From positions 11,378,123 to 11,442,122 of the forward strand of contig CM057162.1 of NCBI GenBank assembly GCA_029962745.1: a stretch of 64,000 nucleotides of DNA, read 5' to 3'. A model generated the notes under the pieces. The model had not been told where the DNA came from. It made no database searches and saw only the letters and a list, made by a program, of their open reading frames with translations. Shown here piece after piece: positions 31,278-43,692 of the stretch (positions within the stretch are counted from its first letter, which is position 1; each line of letters opens with the position of its first letter). The translations under genes and the position numbers were made by a program. This DNA is from Echinometra lucunter. Its lineage: Eukaryota; Echinodermata; Echinoidea; Camarodonta; Echinometridae.

Positions 31278-31540
31278 AATGGATTGATACATGCCTAAGC
31301 ATGCACATGTGGATGTTTATTTGTTATTTTGTAGAAATGTATATGTCACTGGGCAGGTCCATTGCATGTTTCAGATGTTATACCAAGTACAACAGAATTT
31401 TATTATGGAATAGTGATCATGAATGGATTTAAAAATATTGTTTTATGGTTGTTAATGTATAGGATGAAAATAGCTTGGACTTTCCTGACAACATTTTTAT
31501 GCCTCCACCCACCGTAGGTGGTTGCCAGAGGCATTAGGTT

Positions 31541-32099
31541 TTCTCGTCGTCCATCCGTCCGTCCGTCCGTCCGTCCCGTTTTCGTTCTCACGATAACTTA
31601 AGAACCGTTTGATGGATCAACTTCAAACTTGGCTGATGTATGCATATGGGAGGGACAATGATCTGATTAGATTTTGGGGTCTCAAGGTCAAAGGTCAAAG
31701 GTCATAGAGGTCATGTACATTAAATGGTTTGTTCTTTCGATAACTCAACCATTTGACGGATCAACTTCAAACTTGGTTCATGTGTGCATATGGGAGGGAC
31801 AATGATCTGATTAGATTTTGGGGTCTCAAAGTCAAAGGTCAAAGGTCATAGAGGTCATTATGTACATAGAAAGGGTTTGTTCTCACGATAACTCAACAAC
31901 CATTTGACGGATCAACTTCAAACTTGGCTGATGTATGCATATGGGAGGGACAATGATCTGACTAGATTTTAGGATCTCAAAGTCAAAGGTCAAAGGTCAT
32001 GGAGGTAATTATGTACATAGAAATTGTCTGTTCTCGCGATAACCATTTGACGGAGCAGCTTCAAACTTAGCACATATATGCATATGAAAAGTCTCATAA
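31541..32099. repeat. CCGT microsatellite and ~148-bp tandem repeat with AGGTCA direct repeats
   Basis: (ccgt)n at 31551-31576, then units starting near 31592, 31739, 31887 and 32038 (spacing 147, 148, 151), running into the gap. Each has aacttcaaacttgg and caaaggtcaaaggtca. At 31685-31713 there are four AGGTCA half-sites, three spaced by one base. Confidence 0.85.
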
Positions 32100-32599
32100 N
32101 NNNNNNNNNNNNNNNNNNNNNNNNNNNNNNNNNNNNNNNNNNNNNNNNNNNNNNNNNNNNNNNNNNNNNNNNNNNNNNNNNNNNNNNNNNNNNNNNNNNN
32201 NNNNNNNNNNNNNNNNNNNNNNNNNNNNNNNNNNNNNNNNNNNNNNNNNNNNNNNNNNNNNNNNNNNNNNNNNNNNNNNNNNNNNNNNNNNNNNNNNNNN
32301 NNNNNNNNNNNNNNNNNNNNNNNNNNNNNNNNNNNNNNNNNNNNNNNNNNNNNNNNNNNNNNNNNNNNNNNNNNNNNNNNNNNNNNNNNNNNNNNNNNNN
32401 NNNNNNNNNNNNNNNNNNNNNNNNNNNNNNNNNNNNNNNNNNNNNNNNNNNNNNNNNNNNNNNNNNNNNNNNNNNNNNNNNNNNNNNNNNNNNNNNNNNN
32501 NNNNNNNNNNNNNNNNNNNNNNNNNNNNNNNNNNNNNNNNNNNNNNNNNNNNNNNNNNNNNNNNNNNNNNNNNNNNNNNNNNNNNNNNNNNNNNNNNNN
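32100..32599. other. Assembly gap, 500 N
   Basis: Exactly 500 unknown bases, a placeholder length. It begins inside a ~148-bp tandem repeat, a plausible cause of the break, and ends inside a dynein exon. The AAA1 P-loop exon is expected in or near this gap. Confidence 0.98.
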
Positions 32600-32939
32600 G
32601 GTGCCTGGGTGTGCTTCAACAACCTTGCGTACATTGTCCCAGCTGCTCTCAGTGTCCTCGGTGAACTTCTCCAGACCTTCCTGGAAGCGCTTCGGGCCAA
32701 GCGCCCTCACATCACCTATGCTGCCCTCGGGGAGGAGATCTCTCTCAACCCCTTGGGGGCATGCTTCGCCACCTTGGACAGCACCCTCGAGGCTCCATCC
32801 ATGTCCAACATAGACCGCCACCTTGTGCTAAACTCCACTATGTCTATGCTGCCATCAGATCTGACCGGCCTGTTTAGGACCGTGTCTGTCACCAATCCTG
32901 ACTTCAGGATTGCCATGGAGATTATCCTCCTCTCACAAG
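32600..32939 (+). CDS. Dynein exon 9 (5' truncated by gap): AAA1, Walker B to sensor region
   Basis: Open from the gap edge, ends phase 1 at CAAG|gtacag. GAWVCFNNLAYIVPAALSVL aligns with the AAA1 GAWGCFDEFNRI...LSV block, but the Asp-Glu pair needed for ATP hydrolysis is Asn-Asn. Later LPSDLTGLFRTVSVTNPDFR aligns with LPDNLKALFRPVAMMVPDY. The donor overlaps a target-site duplication of a MITE, see 32943-33129. Confidence 0.93.
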
Positions 32940-35900
32940 GTACAGACCTCCCAACCATTCTGAATATGGAGGGAAAAATCTGAATTTTACCATTCCAAGT
33001 CCTTGTTTCGAAATGATTTTCCTATTTTTCTTGATAAATTTACTGTAAACTCTTAAGGGAAATGCTGTTACTTTCCTAATTTTGAGCAAAATCATCTCTA
33101 TTCTCCAGTCAGAAAGGTTGCAATATCTGCAAGGTATGAACTCTCCTTTTAAGAATAAGTTTATTCTATCTCTTACTTCTTGGTAGCTTTTTTTTTGATA
33201 AAAGCTTTGAGATCCATTGAGGTGCCCACTTGGAATCCGTACTTGATGTCTTGCAGATCTTTTCCTGATCTCTTTTGGACCTAATCACTGTCTGCTCACA
33301 CCGGTCTATTTTTTTACTCTGCTTGGAATATCTGATTTCAAATTTGGAAGAATTTTAGTATAATTTTGCAATATGGGCATCTTATTTTTTCTCTAAATAT
33401 GATCCCTCAAATATTTTCCCTTGAATTAAATGTATTTTTTTCTGTCAGTTATGGTGCTAAAATTCCTGTTATGAGATATTGACTAAACTTGAGTCTTGCC
33501 AATATTTAGAGGCAAGGCCCCAAGAGTTGCTTACATTTTGTTTGTACAAAGTTGATGGAAAATGAAAAAACTAATGAGAATACATTTTTTGTTTCTTGCT
33601 TTTAAATTTTTATTCTTGTTTATCTGTGAAACTTTTGAACTTACTCAACCCTTTGTATCTATGTTTATAGGCTTCAGGCAGGCTGCAGAACTGTCTACAA
33701 AACTAGCTAATCTGAGAGAGATGTACATCAAGATCATACCAACCGGACTGACTGTCAATAATGACAACAAACTCAGTACGTTTATATCTTATGCATTAAT
33801 GATAACATTGGTATTCCAGTCAAGATACAATGTATTAGAGAAGAAATATCAAGTTAGCAACAATAAACCCAACAGACTTCATATGGAATGGGATGAATAC
33901 AGCCATGGAATTGTTTGTTAGACCAAGAAAGGTTGGCAATGTTATTTTTGTGACAGGGAGGAAATTAAATACCATTATAGCAATCCTGTCATACTCTATA
34001 TTCATATTCATTTTTTAATTATAACAGAATGTAACCAGATACGTGACTTTGTAGTATTCTGATGGAAGTAAGGCCGCTTAATACTGCAATCAACCCACCG
34101 ACGTAAATCCACTTTTAGGAGTTGGGGGGGGAGGTGATCGACTTTTTAGCCGATTTTTTTTCTGTCGAGCTCACATTTAAGTATAAACACACACCCTCAC
34201 CCACCTGCACAGATCCCCCTTACACACATTTTAATTTTTATCATGCAAGCGAGCGAAGCGAGCGAGCCAAAAATTACCACTTTTCTGGTTTTCAATGGCA
34301 TTTTCAAATAGAAATTCTAAAATATATCATGAGCTATCGAGCCAAAAGATAACCACTTTTCTGGTTTTCAATCGCATTTTGAAATGAAAATTCTGAAATA
34401 TCATGGTTGTTATCGACAGATTATTAAAAATTATTTTTAAAGATTAATTCAAAAATCATTTCTTCCTTAAAAAGTGTGGGAGGGGGAATATTTGTACATG
34501 CCATCCCCCCCTCTCAAAAAGGGGGGGATATATCCCCCCCCCGGGATTTACGCCAATGAATCAACCATTAATTATCCTTATTTCATGAGGTTTTGCTATG
34601 TTAATTTGTAATGCTAGGCTGGCAAAGCAAAAGTCTTAGAAATGTAGCTCTAACATAGATGCCAACTCTTCCTTGTTTGCAGTGTTTTATACTGCTTTTT
34701 TAAAATAAAAAATACTGCAGGTTTCATGGGAAAATGCTTTTTTCCCCCCATAATTGTATAATACTACACTTGTCTACTGCAGAAAAGATTAAAATACATG
34801 TACTTTTTTCCACCCCAAATACCCTGTTTCATCCCTCGAAATACAGGAAATCTTTTAACAAGGTAGGCAATTTTTTCATTGTACACTTTTTTCAAATTGA
34901 TTTTGTTATATCTACAGGGAATGCAGCATATGAAGGCCCTCATGGATTGAGCATTCGTAACATGAGGAATATCATCATTGAAGCTGGCAATCTCCTGGAT
35001 GAGTTACAGGCCAGCTACATGGAAGAGGAATACCAAATGGGTTAGTATTACCCCCCTTCCCCCCCCCCCCCCCCTCCTCCCCAGGTACTGAGCTCAAGGG
35101 AATTCCAAATCCAACTGAAATGTAAACTTTCCCTGAACAGATTTTTTTATGGTAGATATAATTTTTTAAAAACAAACATTTCATTTGTGATAGGTAAATT
35201 CTTTGTTATTTAGATTTTCATTTATGATAGATTTATTTTGTTTGAGGGAATATTATATTCTTGTATTGTTTATGATAAATTTGTGTAAGTTCAATTTACT
35301 GTAGACTTCTTTGAAAATCAGCTCTTGTTGGAACAGCTATCTGTCCCATCTTAGGAAATAAAAAGTAATATAAAATAGAAATAGAAAAAATTTACCTACT
35401 TTATATCTTTCACATGACTGTGTGTCAAAGAAATGCATCCAGACCTCCCAGCCGTTATGAATTTGGAGGAAAGAATCTGAATTTTGACAGTTCCATGCTC
35501 TTGTTTTGATATGATCTTCCTATTTTTCTTAATAAATTTACTACACTTTATATTGAAAATGCTGTTTTTTTCCTAATTTTGAGCAAAATCACCCCTACTT
35601 TTCAGTCAGAAAGGTTTGGAGGTCTGTGCATCAGACACAATAATTCTTGAATGATGTACTTGTAACTACATTTTATATTTATCTGCTGTGTGTTTCTTTG
35701 CTAGCTTTGGCAGAGCTCGTGAGCATTGAGAACAAGGATCCTCTCCAGCTTGTAGCAGAGGAGGATGAATCTGAAGAGAAAGAAGATGAAAAACAAAATG
35801 AAAAGGGTAAGTGGGTGCCTTGATAACTTTCGAAAATGCATGCTTCCTGATGTGCATAAAGTGCATGAGTAGCTTAAATATTAATATCAGTCGTCCAAAC

Positions 35901-38900
35901 ATTTGAATCTGGTTTTGTCCCCTTGAACGGGGGTGGCCGTATTTACCTCACCCTCGCAACTATCGCCCTTACCCCCTCCCACCGATTTAGTGCATCCTCC
36001 ATCCTCAACCCAGCCCTCCTCAGCACTCTCCTAGTTGTAGCCCAGTGAGGAATTTGGTGGAGCAGAATAATGATTGGCCGGATGCCCTTCCTGATACCAA
36101 TCCAGAGTTTTCGGCGATGGGCCTAGCCTTTGGGTAACCATGCCCATCATGCAAGGCAGCGTGTACGGCGTAGAGGTATGTGCTATACATGACCTGATCT
36201 GGAAGCATCAAATTGACTCATAACAGATCGTGTTCAGGAAGAACCACTTGATCAAGGATGGGGTCATCAGCACTTGAGTATACCCCTACTACCCCTACCT
36301 ATATATTGATATTTCCTGATGAGTGAACACATTTCTTGCTTAGCAAAATTGAATGGCAGAAAAAGAACCCATCTGGAAATGCAAACAATACAACAGTATG
36401 CATTTCACATTTGTTTTTTGTAACGTCTTTTAGTGTCAATTTGTTTCACTATGAAACTACCCTAGCTGATCATTCTCTCACTTTAAGGAGAGATCTGCAC
36501 TGCATTGAACAGATTGTTTTTTTTAATGAATTTATTAAATTCACTCAATACATTCATTCAATTTGTTTGATGAATTTACTTAATTTACTTTATGAATTGG
36601 TCTAATTTTCTTCATGTAGTCACTTAATTTTCTTTATGAATGTATTTTTAATGTAATTGATGAATTTCCTGAAGTTACCTGGTGAATTTACTTAAGATTT
36701 TATGTTTGGACTATATTTTAAAAAAAATGCATTTCCGTTAAGCAAGGGGAGCTTGAGGTACCAATTTACAAACACACCAGTAAACTTTAATTTGACATTT
36801 TAATACATGCTTAATCTGCCATTGAGATTTTTTATTTTATTTTTTCAGGGACTTTTGAGTTACCCGAAACACTGGCCAGGTATGAGAACGAGGCGATTGT
36901 GACTGCTCTCCGAAACACCTTCATGCCACGCCTCCATGGCAGTGATGCTGAGATGTTCGTTACCATGGTAACAGATGTCTTCCCAGATGCATCGGTAGAC
37001 ATGGGCTTTGGAGGTGTGGATCCTTCTGTTGGAAAGAAATCTGGTATGTTTTGCAGTTTACATTTGTCAAAAAGAGTTCCAAAACTATTTATAGTGAATA
37101 GAATGAAATTTAATGAACTTGCTCTAAAGATTCTGTCGATTCTTTGATGTAAATATTGCAGAAATACAAAAAAAGTATGTTTGACCTTTTTATGCAATGT
37201 GTGTTAGACAGTTATCTATGTAAAATGGATATTCGTTCAATGAATGAATGAATAAAGATCATGGCAATATTTATGATTAAGGAATCGGTGTTTTATCAGT
37301 TCACTATAAGTAAACATAAATGATATGTAATAATCCTGAAGATGAAACTGTTAAGATTAACCTGTATTACGTTCAGATTTATGTAAGAAGGATAACATAA
37401 TTAACCCGTTGAGCCCTATGTCCTAGATAACTCCGGCTAGGATCTATGGGAAATGTGTATTATACTGAAATCCAATTGTGTTAAAAGGGTTAAGTGAATC
37501 CGATGACTGGGGTAATAATATTTCAGTAGAGCGCTTAAAGACATCTAAGACTTATAAGTAATATATAAATTCAGAATGATATTATTAGATATAAACATGA
37601 CCATTTTTTTTACATGTATGTGCTTAAAGACAGTGGTTAACATTGTTATGTTTTTTAATAAATCTCATTTTGTTACTTGAAAATGGGATAAACATAAGGG
37701 TTATAGTGTAAAAATACCAGTCTGAAAGTTTCAAAGTATAATATCCACAGGAAGTATTTTTAAATATTAAAAAAGTGAACCAATGTTTGGAAAATATATG
37801 AGGGTTGGTTGCACAGACTAGACATGAGGAGTGCGCATGGACGCATGACTCACCAAACCGTACTGTGTGTATTGGCGTATCACGCGGCGGGAGGCACATA
37901 AGGGCATTTTTAAATTCGTGCAAAGCGGTCCCCTTAGTCATTGTCTCGTGAGACAAAGGATAACTGAATCGCGGTGTGTGTCTAAATTACAGTTTTCCAT
38001 TTCAAATTATGGAGGGTTTCAGAGTTTTTGAGTACAAATACAAGTACTCATACACATGTTTCATCTTAGTTTGCGAATTTTTTAAATTAGCTACTCACAA
38101 AGTTAGCCAATGACTTTAACTTTCTCCTTGCAGACATCGTAAGCTTGAACACCCCTGTTGTGACTGCCCAGCCTGCAGGCAAGGTAATCCAGAGCTACCT
38201 CCCGAATACTGGAGGAGAGAAACAATACCTGGACGATATCAATTCAGCTATCGCAGTGGCGACCAATGAGCTAGGCTTGCTACCAGGTACCTCGTTCCAG
38301 GCCAGGGTTGCCCAGCTCTCTCAGCTCACCAATACACATCAGACGGTGAGTCTCATCTTTAAAGAGAATCTTGAGTTCTGGGAAAGGTGAAAAATAATGA
38401 GTGGGATTTCTCATTCTGTCCATGTCAGTTTGGAAGAATATCACAGTAAAAAATAATAATGCTATTGTTTCCAAACATTTTTTATTGAGAAGTATGCTTT
38501 GTGCCATAACTTAATTGAGATTATGGGAAATGCAGTCACACCTTGTTATAACATTAGGAGAAATTTGGGTATCCCGTTTTGCACTTCATACTCAAGTTGT
38601 TTCTTAAGTCATGCTTAACTTTAGGAACAGGTTTAAAATGTGGCACTAAACCTGATTTGTAACTCCATTACACCTTTGATTGTGATCCTAGAGCAAGTTT
38701 TTGCTGGAGTTTGTGTTGTACAATGGACCGTTTTTCTTAAAAATTGATATATTCTGTGCATTATATACTAGGTGATTGTGACCGGACCACCTGGCTGTGG
38801 TAAAAGTGAATGTATCAAGACGTTGATGACAGCACAGAGAGAGACTGGTAAATTGGTGACGGCTCACAGGATCTTCCTCCAAGCAGTGGAGTCTGTGGAG

Positions 38901-41900
38901 CTACTCGGTAGTGCTGATCCAGAAACAAAGTAAGCAGGAAAAGAGAGGGGGAAGGATGTGTGTATGTGTGATAGAGGAAGACAGAGAGGGAGAGAGACAT
39001 GGGGAGAAGGGGGCGGGGGAAGAAGAGAGTGAGAAATAGCGGGGAAATTGCAAGATGTTTAAAGGACACATCAGAGAGACTAGTGAATTGATGACATCAC
39101 ACAGGATCTTCCTGCAGGCAGTTGAGCCTGTGGAGCTACTAGGCAGTGCTGATCCAGAAGCGTACGTGTAGTAAATTTAAAAGGGAGGGGAAGAGGTGTG
39201 TGTGTCTGAGAAAGACAGAGTAAGTTTTTTAAAAAATGGGGGGGGGGGTAGGGGTGGACAGGTGAGAGGATATGAAAGATGGAAAGAGAATGATACATAG
39301 ATGGGAGAATGGATGACCTAACAATGTTGGGGAGAAGGGGTGAGCATTATAAGATAGACAACAAAGATGTAAGTGAGAGGAGGAGAATGGGATTTCAAAC
39401 CTCAAATACTTAATGAAAAAGGAGATTTTCAGTATAGTCATTATTTGTTGAAAAAGAAATGAGTTGAGAATTTTCCAACCATGATGTTTACTTTCATATT
39501 TTGATATTTTGCAGAGAATGGCGTGATGGTCTCTTCATAGCTCTCCTTCGTAAGCTGTGCCTGATCCCTAAAGCAGACTTCAGCCAGACCAAGCCTCACA
39601 TGAAGGCTATGCATCTGGATGGAGAGGTATGAAGCAAAAGGGTGCTCTGCTACATTAGCAACAACAAGAAAAAAAAAACAGACAGTGAAAAAACACAGGC
39701 CAACTGAGGCATTAGACCTCTTGTTTGAGGTTATGGCATTACATATAGACTTTAAAATGGAACTACTACTACTCCATTGGTCCCCACATATTCATCCTCT
39801 AACAATCAACATGAGTCTTCACAATATTCCTATAGTAATGCTTATATTCTGAATCTGTTGACATGCAACCAAATGTGTGCCGATTGTATTTTCTAATGTT
39901 TGCATATTCTATCTTTTTTGTGTGTGTGTAAATAATTATTTTTCTCATTTTTTGCCTTGTATTGCCCTGGTTTACAGGCAGTATCCTAGGCTTGATATTT
40001 TTTACATACTTGAATGCACATGGACATATATCATTTCGTTTGGTTGTGCAGATAAATTCCACTCAGATGGAGATCTTCAGTTCTCTCTTTGATCATGATG
40101 GCACCCTGGCTCTGGCCAACAACGAACGTGTCCACATACCGGACAACTTCTCAGTCTTCTGGGAGGTAAGATCAGCATTTAACCCATATCTGACAGATAG
40201 TTCACGTTTTGTGGTTTAGTTTAATAACTTTTTAGGCAGAGCTCTGATAAAAATATCAAACACATGAGCAGAAAGGGCATAAAATTCTACACAAATTATG
40301 CCTATTTTGGTTGTGTACTTATTTGTTGTTTGATGATGGACCAATTTTTAAAGAAAAGAATAGCTAAAATCCTTAGATTGGCAATGTGTTGGAAAATTCA
40401 AAGTCACAGTGTATCAGTGCAAATTGGTAACCTTTAAACTTCTTAGCATACTTTCTGTAGATTTATATATCTTTCAGATGTCTTTCATATGAAAAATGCA
40501 GCAATAGAAGAAGAGTACTGTTGCTGCCAATTTGGAGAAGAGAAGCTGATCCAAAGAAGGCTTGCAATAATTCCTGTCATGCATGGTTTCATCAGTTGTT
40601 TATGTTTTTTGAATTGTTTGGAAGGGATGTAACTTTCAGAATATTTTTTGATACATGACCAAAAAAAAAGGCTTAAGTTTTGCATTTTTATTCAGAATAA
40701 AATGCAACACCTATAATTTTTTCAAAGAAGTACACTTGCAGTCCCTATAATCACCAAAATATGTATGCTGTGCAAATAAATGGAGAAATACTTGATAAAT
40801 TGGACTAAATTGGTTAGAATATCAAATATCTGGTACTTGCTTGATAAGATTTGTTTTGATATTTTAATGAAATGTTGATTTAGTCTTAGATCTGAAACCA
40901 TTCTTTATCATTACCTTTTCTCATCCCACTTTCCTTGTCCTAGATTGAGAGTGTGGACCAGCTTAGTCCTGGTCTCCTCTCCCGCATCGGCCTCCTCTCC
41001 ATGGATCGGTCTGACGTGAGCTGGGCCCTCCTCCTGACTGCCTGGCTGGACAGACGTCCCGAGAAGGAGCAGGAGATCCTGCGGGCCCTGACCGACATGT
41101 ACCTGGGTCCAACCTTAGAGTACTTGGACCTCTGTCTTAGACCAGCTGTCATGACTACCAGTAAACAGAGGAAGAGGCCTAAGATGAAGAGGATTGTGGA
41201 TACCAGTGAGAGCAACATGGTCCTGACGTTCTGTGCCATCTTGGATGTAAGCACAAACTCCTCTATCATTCACTCAGACTCGTCTAGGAAAACTGCTCAA
41301 GTGAAACAAATATGCAAAAATATGCACCCAAAAAAAGGGAGAAAGATTTGTAGGCAGGTGGTTTATTGGTAAATGTTCATTTAGCCAATGAAGATTTTAA
41401 TTGGAAATATTATAATTGGAAAGTAAGATGTTGGATTGTGTTTTCAGGTCATTACTAAAGAAATATTCTCTGTATTGTAAATTTGATGGTTTGAATGTGC
41501 TTCTCATGTTGCTCAATAACGTTTCTTTTCTGTCCTTGTAAATTTGTTTCTTGTATTTTAGATGACTCTGTAACTACATGTATGTTGGTTGAATTCAGAA
41601 TTTGAAAAAGAATATGGTGAGGATTAGGTTTTGGGGCGGGGTTATCAAAAGGGTAACAGTAAGGGTTAGGGCTTGGTTAGGGTTAAATTAGACAAAATTT
41701 ATGATATGTTTATTTGACATTTGATCTATTCTCAATTGGCTCTTTCCAGATTGATCTTGGCACCTTCGCACTAGCAAATCTAGTGGATCTGACTAAATCT
41801 TGACTCCATCATAAAAATTAAATGCATGTATTTTCTCTCTTCTCAGGCCATTATTGCTCAGAACAGTGAGTTGACTGAGGAGCATTACGAGCGGTACGTC

Positions 41901-43621
41901 AGCTTCGCAGCCATCTGGGCGTTTGGCGGGACTCTCGAGGAGAAGCATCGTTCAACCTTCAGCCACTGGTGGCGCTCCAAGTGGGAGAAACGCGAGATCT
42001 ATCCCGAGGAGGGAGAGGTGAGAAATACATTGTCATTTTGTCTTCTCTCAACTTACAAGGTCACATCCATGAAATATTTTTTTGTTTTTGTATCCCAGGT
42101 AAATGAATGAGTCTCCAATGATATTTCTTATTCTTTGAATTTGAACAAGAGAGGATTGTAGTTTTATATTGGAGCTTGAAAGAACAAAATTTAGAAGGTT
42201 TCTTTCACATAGTGGATTAAAAATGATGCCGTCGTTTAAAAAAATTCTTCTTTGTGATGATTAAAACATAGAAAGGAAAAAAGGCTAGGGAATGAAAACT
42301 GGGATAAAATGTTGTCAATGATGTCAACAGTTAAATCTCTTTGATTGCATTCATCACAGTTGTTCATGTTCATTTTGTGTTAGCATTGTTTTTTTCTTGC
42401 ATTGGTAATGATTTGTGTGTCTTCTTAGTGATAGGTGTTTGATAACCTTTTTTGCATTCATAATCATTTCTGCATCTTTTTGGTACTAGGTGTTTGATTA
42501 CTTTGTGGACAGTGAGAGTCAGGAGATGGTGAATTGGTCTGAGGCTGTTCCACCGTACAGCATGCCACCGCACGAGGGCATCCCGCTGGATGCTTTTGTG
42601 CACACTGTCACAACGGAGGTAAGTTTTATCAATGTTTTAAGGCTCTCATATTTGAATCTTGATAAAGACAGCTTTGTGAAACAGTATGCATTTCACATTC
42701 TTTTCTGTGTCACCACGTTTTTGCTAAGCTGTCTTAATGATGTTGCTCTATTTTGTCGCATAATCATGTAGGGTCATGTCATTTGTAATTCTTCCTTTTT
42801 TTTTGTTCTGAATATTACATACATGTGTATCTGAGTTCAAATGTAATCTCCAAAAGCTATGCACAGTGACGGGTTTCGTCTGTAAATATATTAGAGTACC
42901 CTGGCATAGGGCCATTATGAAAACCATGGTATGCACCTTTAATAAGGGAAAGCTCACATGTTCAGGATTTACAAGCTGGTGTACCACAAGGATATTGGCT
43001 TGCCCCAGTTTCATTTATTTGATGTAGATGTAAAGCTTGTGCATGTAACAGTGGCTATATGAATTGAATTGCTAATTGTTAACCTTTTTGCACAGTGTGA
43101 CATTGATTTTATCTGTGTGTTATGCATACACAGCAAATTTCTTACCTTCTTGGGCTACTGTCTGATGCTGGTAAACCAGTCATGTTGGTTGGAGAGGCCG
43201 GCTGTGGCAAGACTGCTATCATCAATGATCGGATCAGAACTGTGTGCTCTGGGGAGGTGGCGGAAGTCCTATCTCTCACCGTCACTGCTAACAGGTAACC
43301 ACTTGAGAAAGAATGAAGGAAATATTTGTGAAGCATCTTCCGGGTACTTGTACTTCTCTTCTCTTGAGATAGAGTTGATGGAAACTAAAGATATTAGCCT
43401 GTGATTTTGAAAGCTACCTGCCATTGTAACTGTGGCTGAGATTACCCTGAGGTTGAGGGAAGGACAAGCAGAGGAAGGAGAAGAATATTAAGAATGGATA
43501 GTCTGCAGATATGGATAGAGGCTAGAGGATAGACGAGTTAGAAACCAGAGGATGGGACTACTGGGGAGGGCTTGAAATGGAGAGAGTTGTGGAATGACAT
43601 GATCACCAAAGTAGGTGGATA

Positions 43622-43692
<71 letters not shown>

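Larger units (their letters stand above)
25535..32099. other. Intron and 3' survey, receptor
   Basis: 25535-25807 and 25940-26640: nothing recognised. 26669-27092: nothing recognised. 27934-29643: no exon, polyadenylation site or repeat that I can support. 29792-30460: CT-rich patch at 30070-30180, otherwise nothing. 31278-31540: nothing. The receptor's last exons are either unrecognised here or outside the contig. Confidence 0.45.
33137..37400. other. Intron survey, dynein exons 9-13
   Basis: 33137-33670: nothing. 33776-34085 and 34557-34917: nothing. 35041-35439: C run then AT-rich. 35627-35704: nothing. 35807-36848: 35995-36290 resembles a dispersed repeat (ggccggatgcccttcctgat), class unknown; then (gaattta)-type AT-rich repeats 36520-36690. 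37044-37400: nothing. Confidence 0.45.

Noticed and set aside
41663..41690. Telomere-like TTAGGG words
   Set aside because: Too short and irregular to be called an interstitial telomeric repeat.
41826..42110. Start codon just upstream of dynein exon 19
   Set aside because: It lies in the intron; the acceptor at 41846 and phase 0 continuity with exon 18 explain the reading frame.
43069..43404. 111-codon open frame overlapping the AAA3 P-loop
   Set aside because: The true exon (43134-43294) is in another frame, which gives GEAGCGKT; this one has no family similarity.
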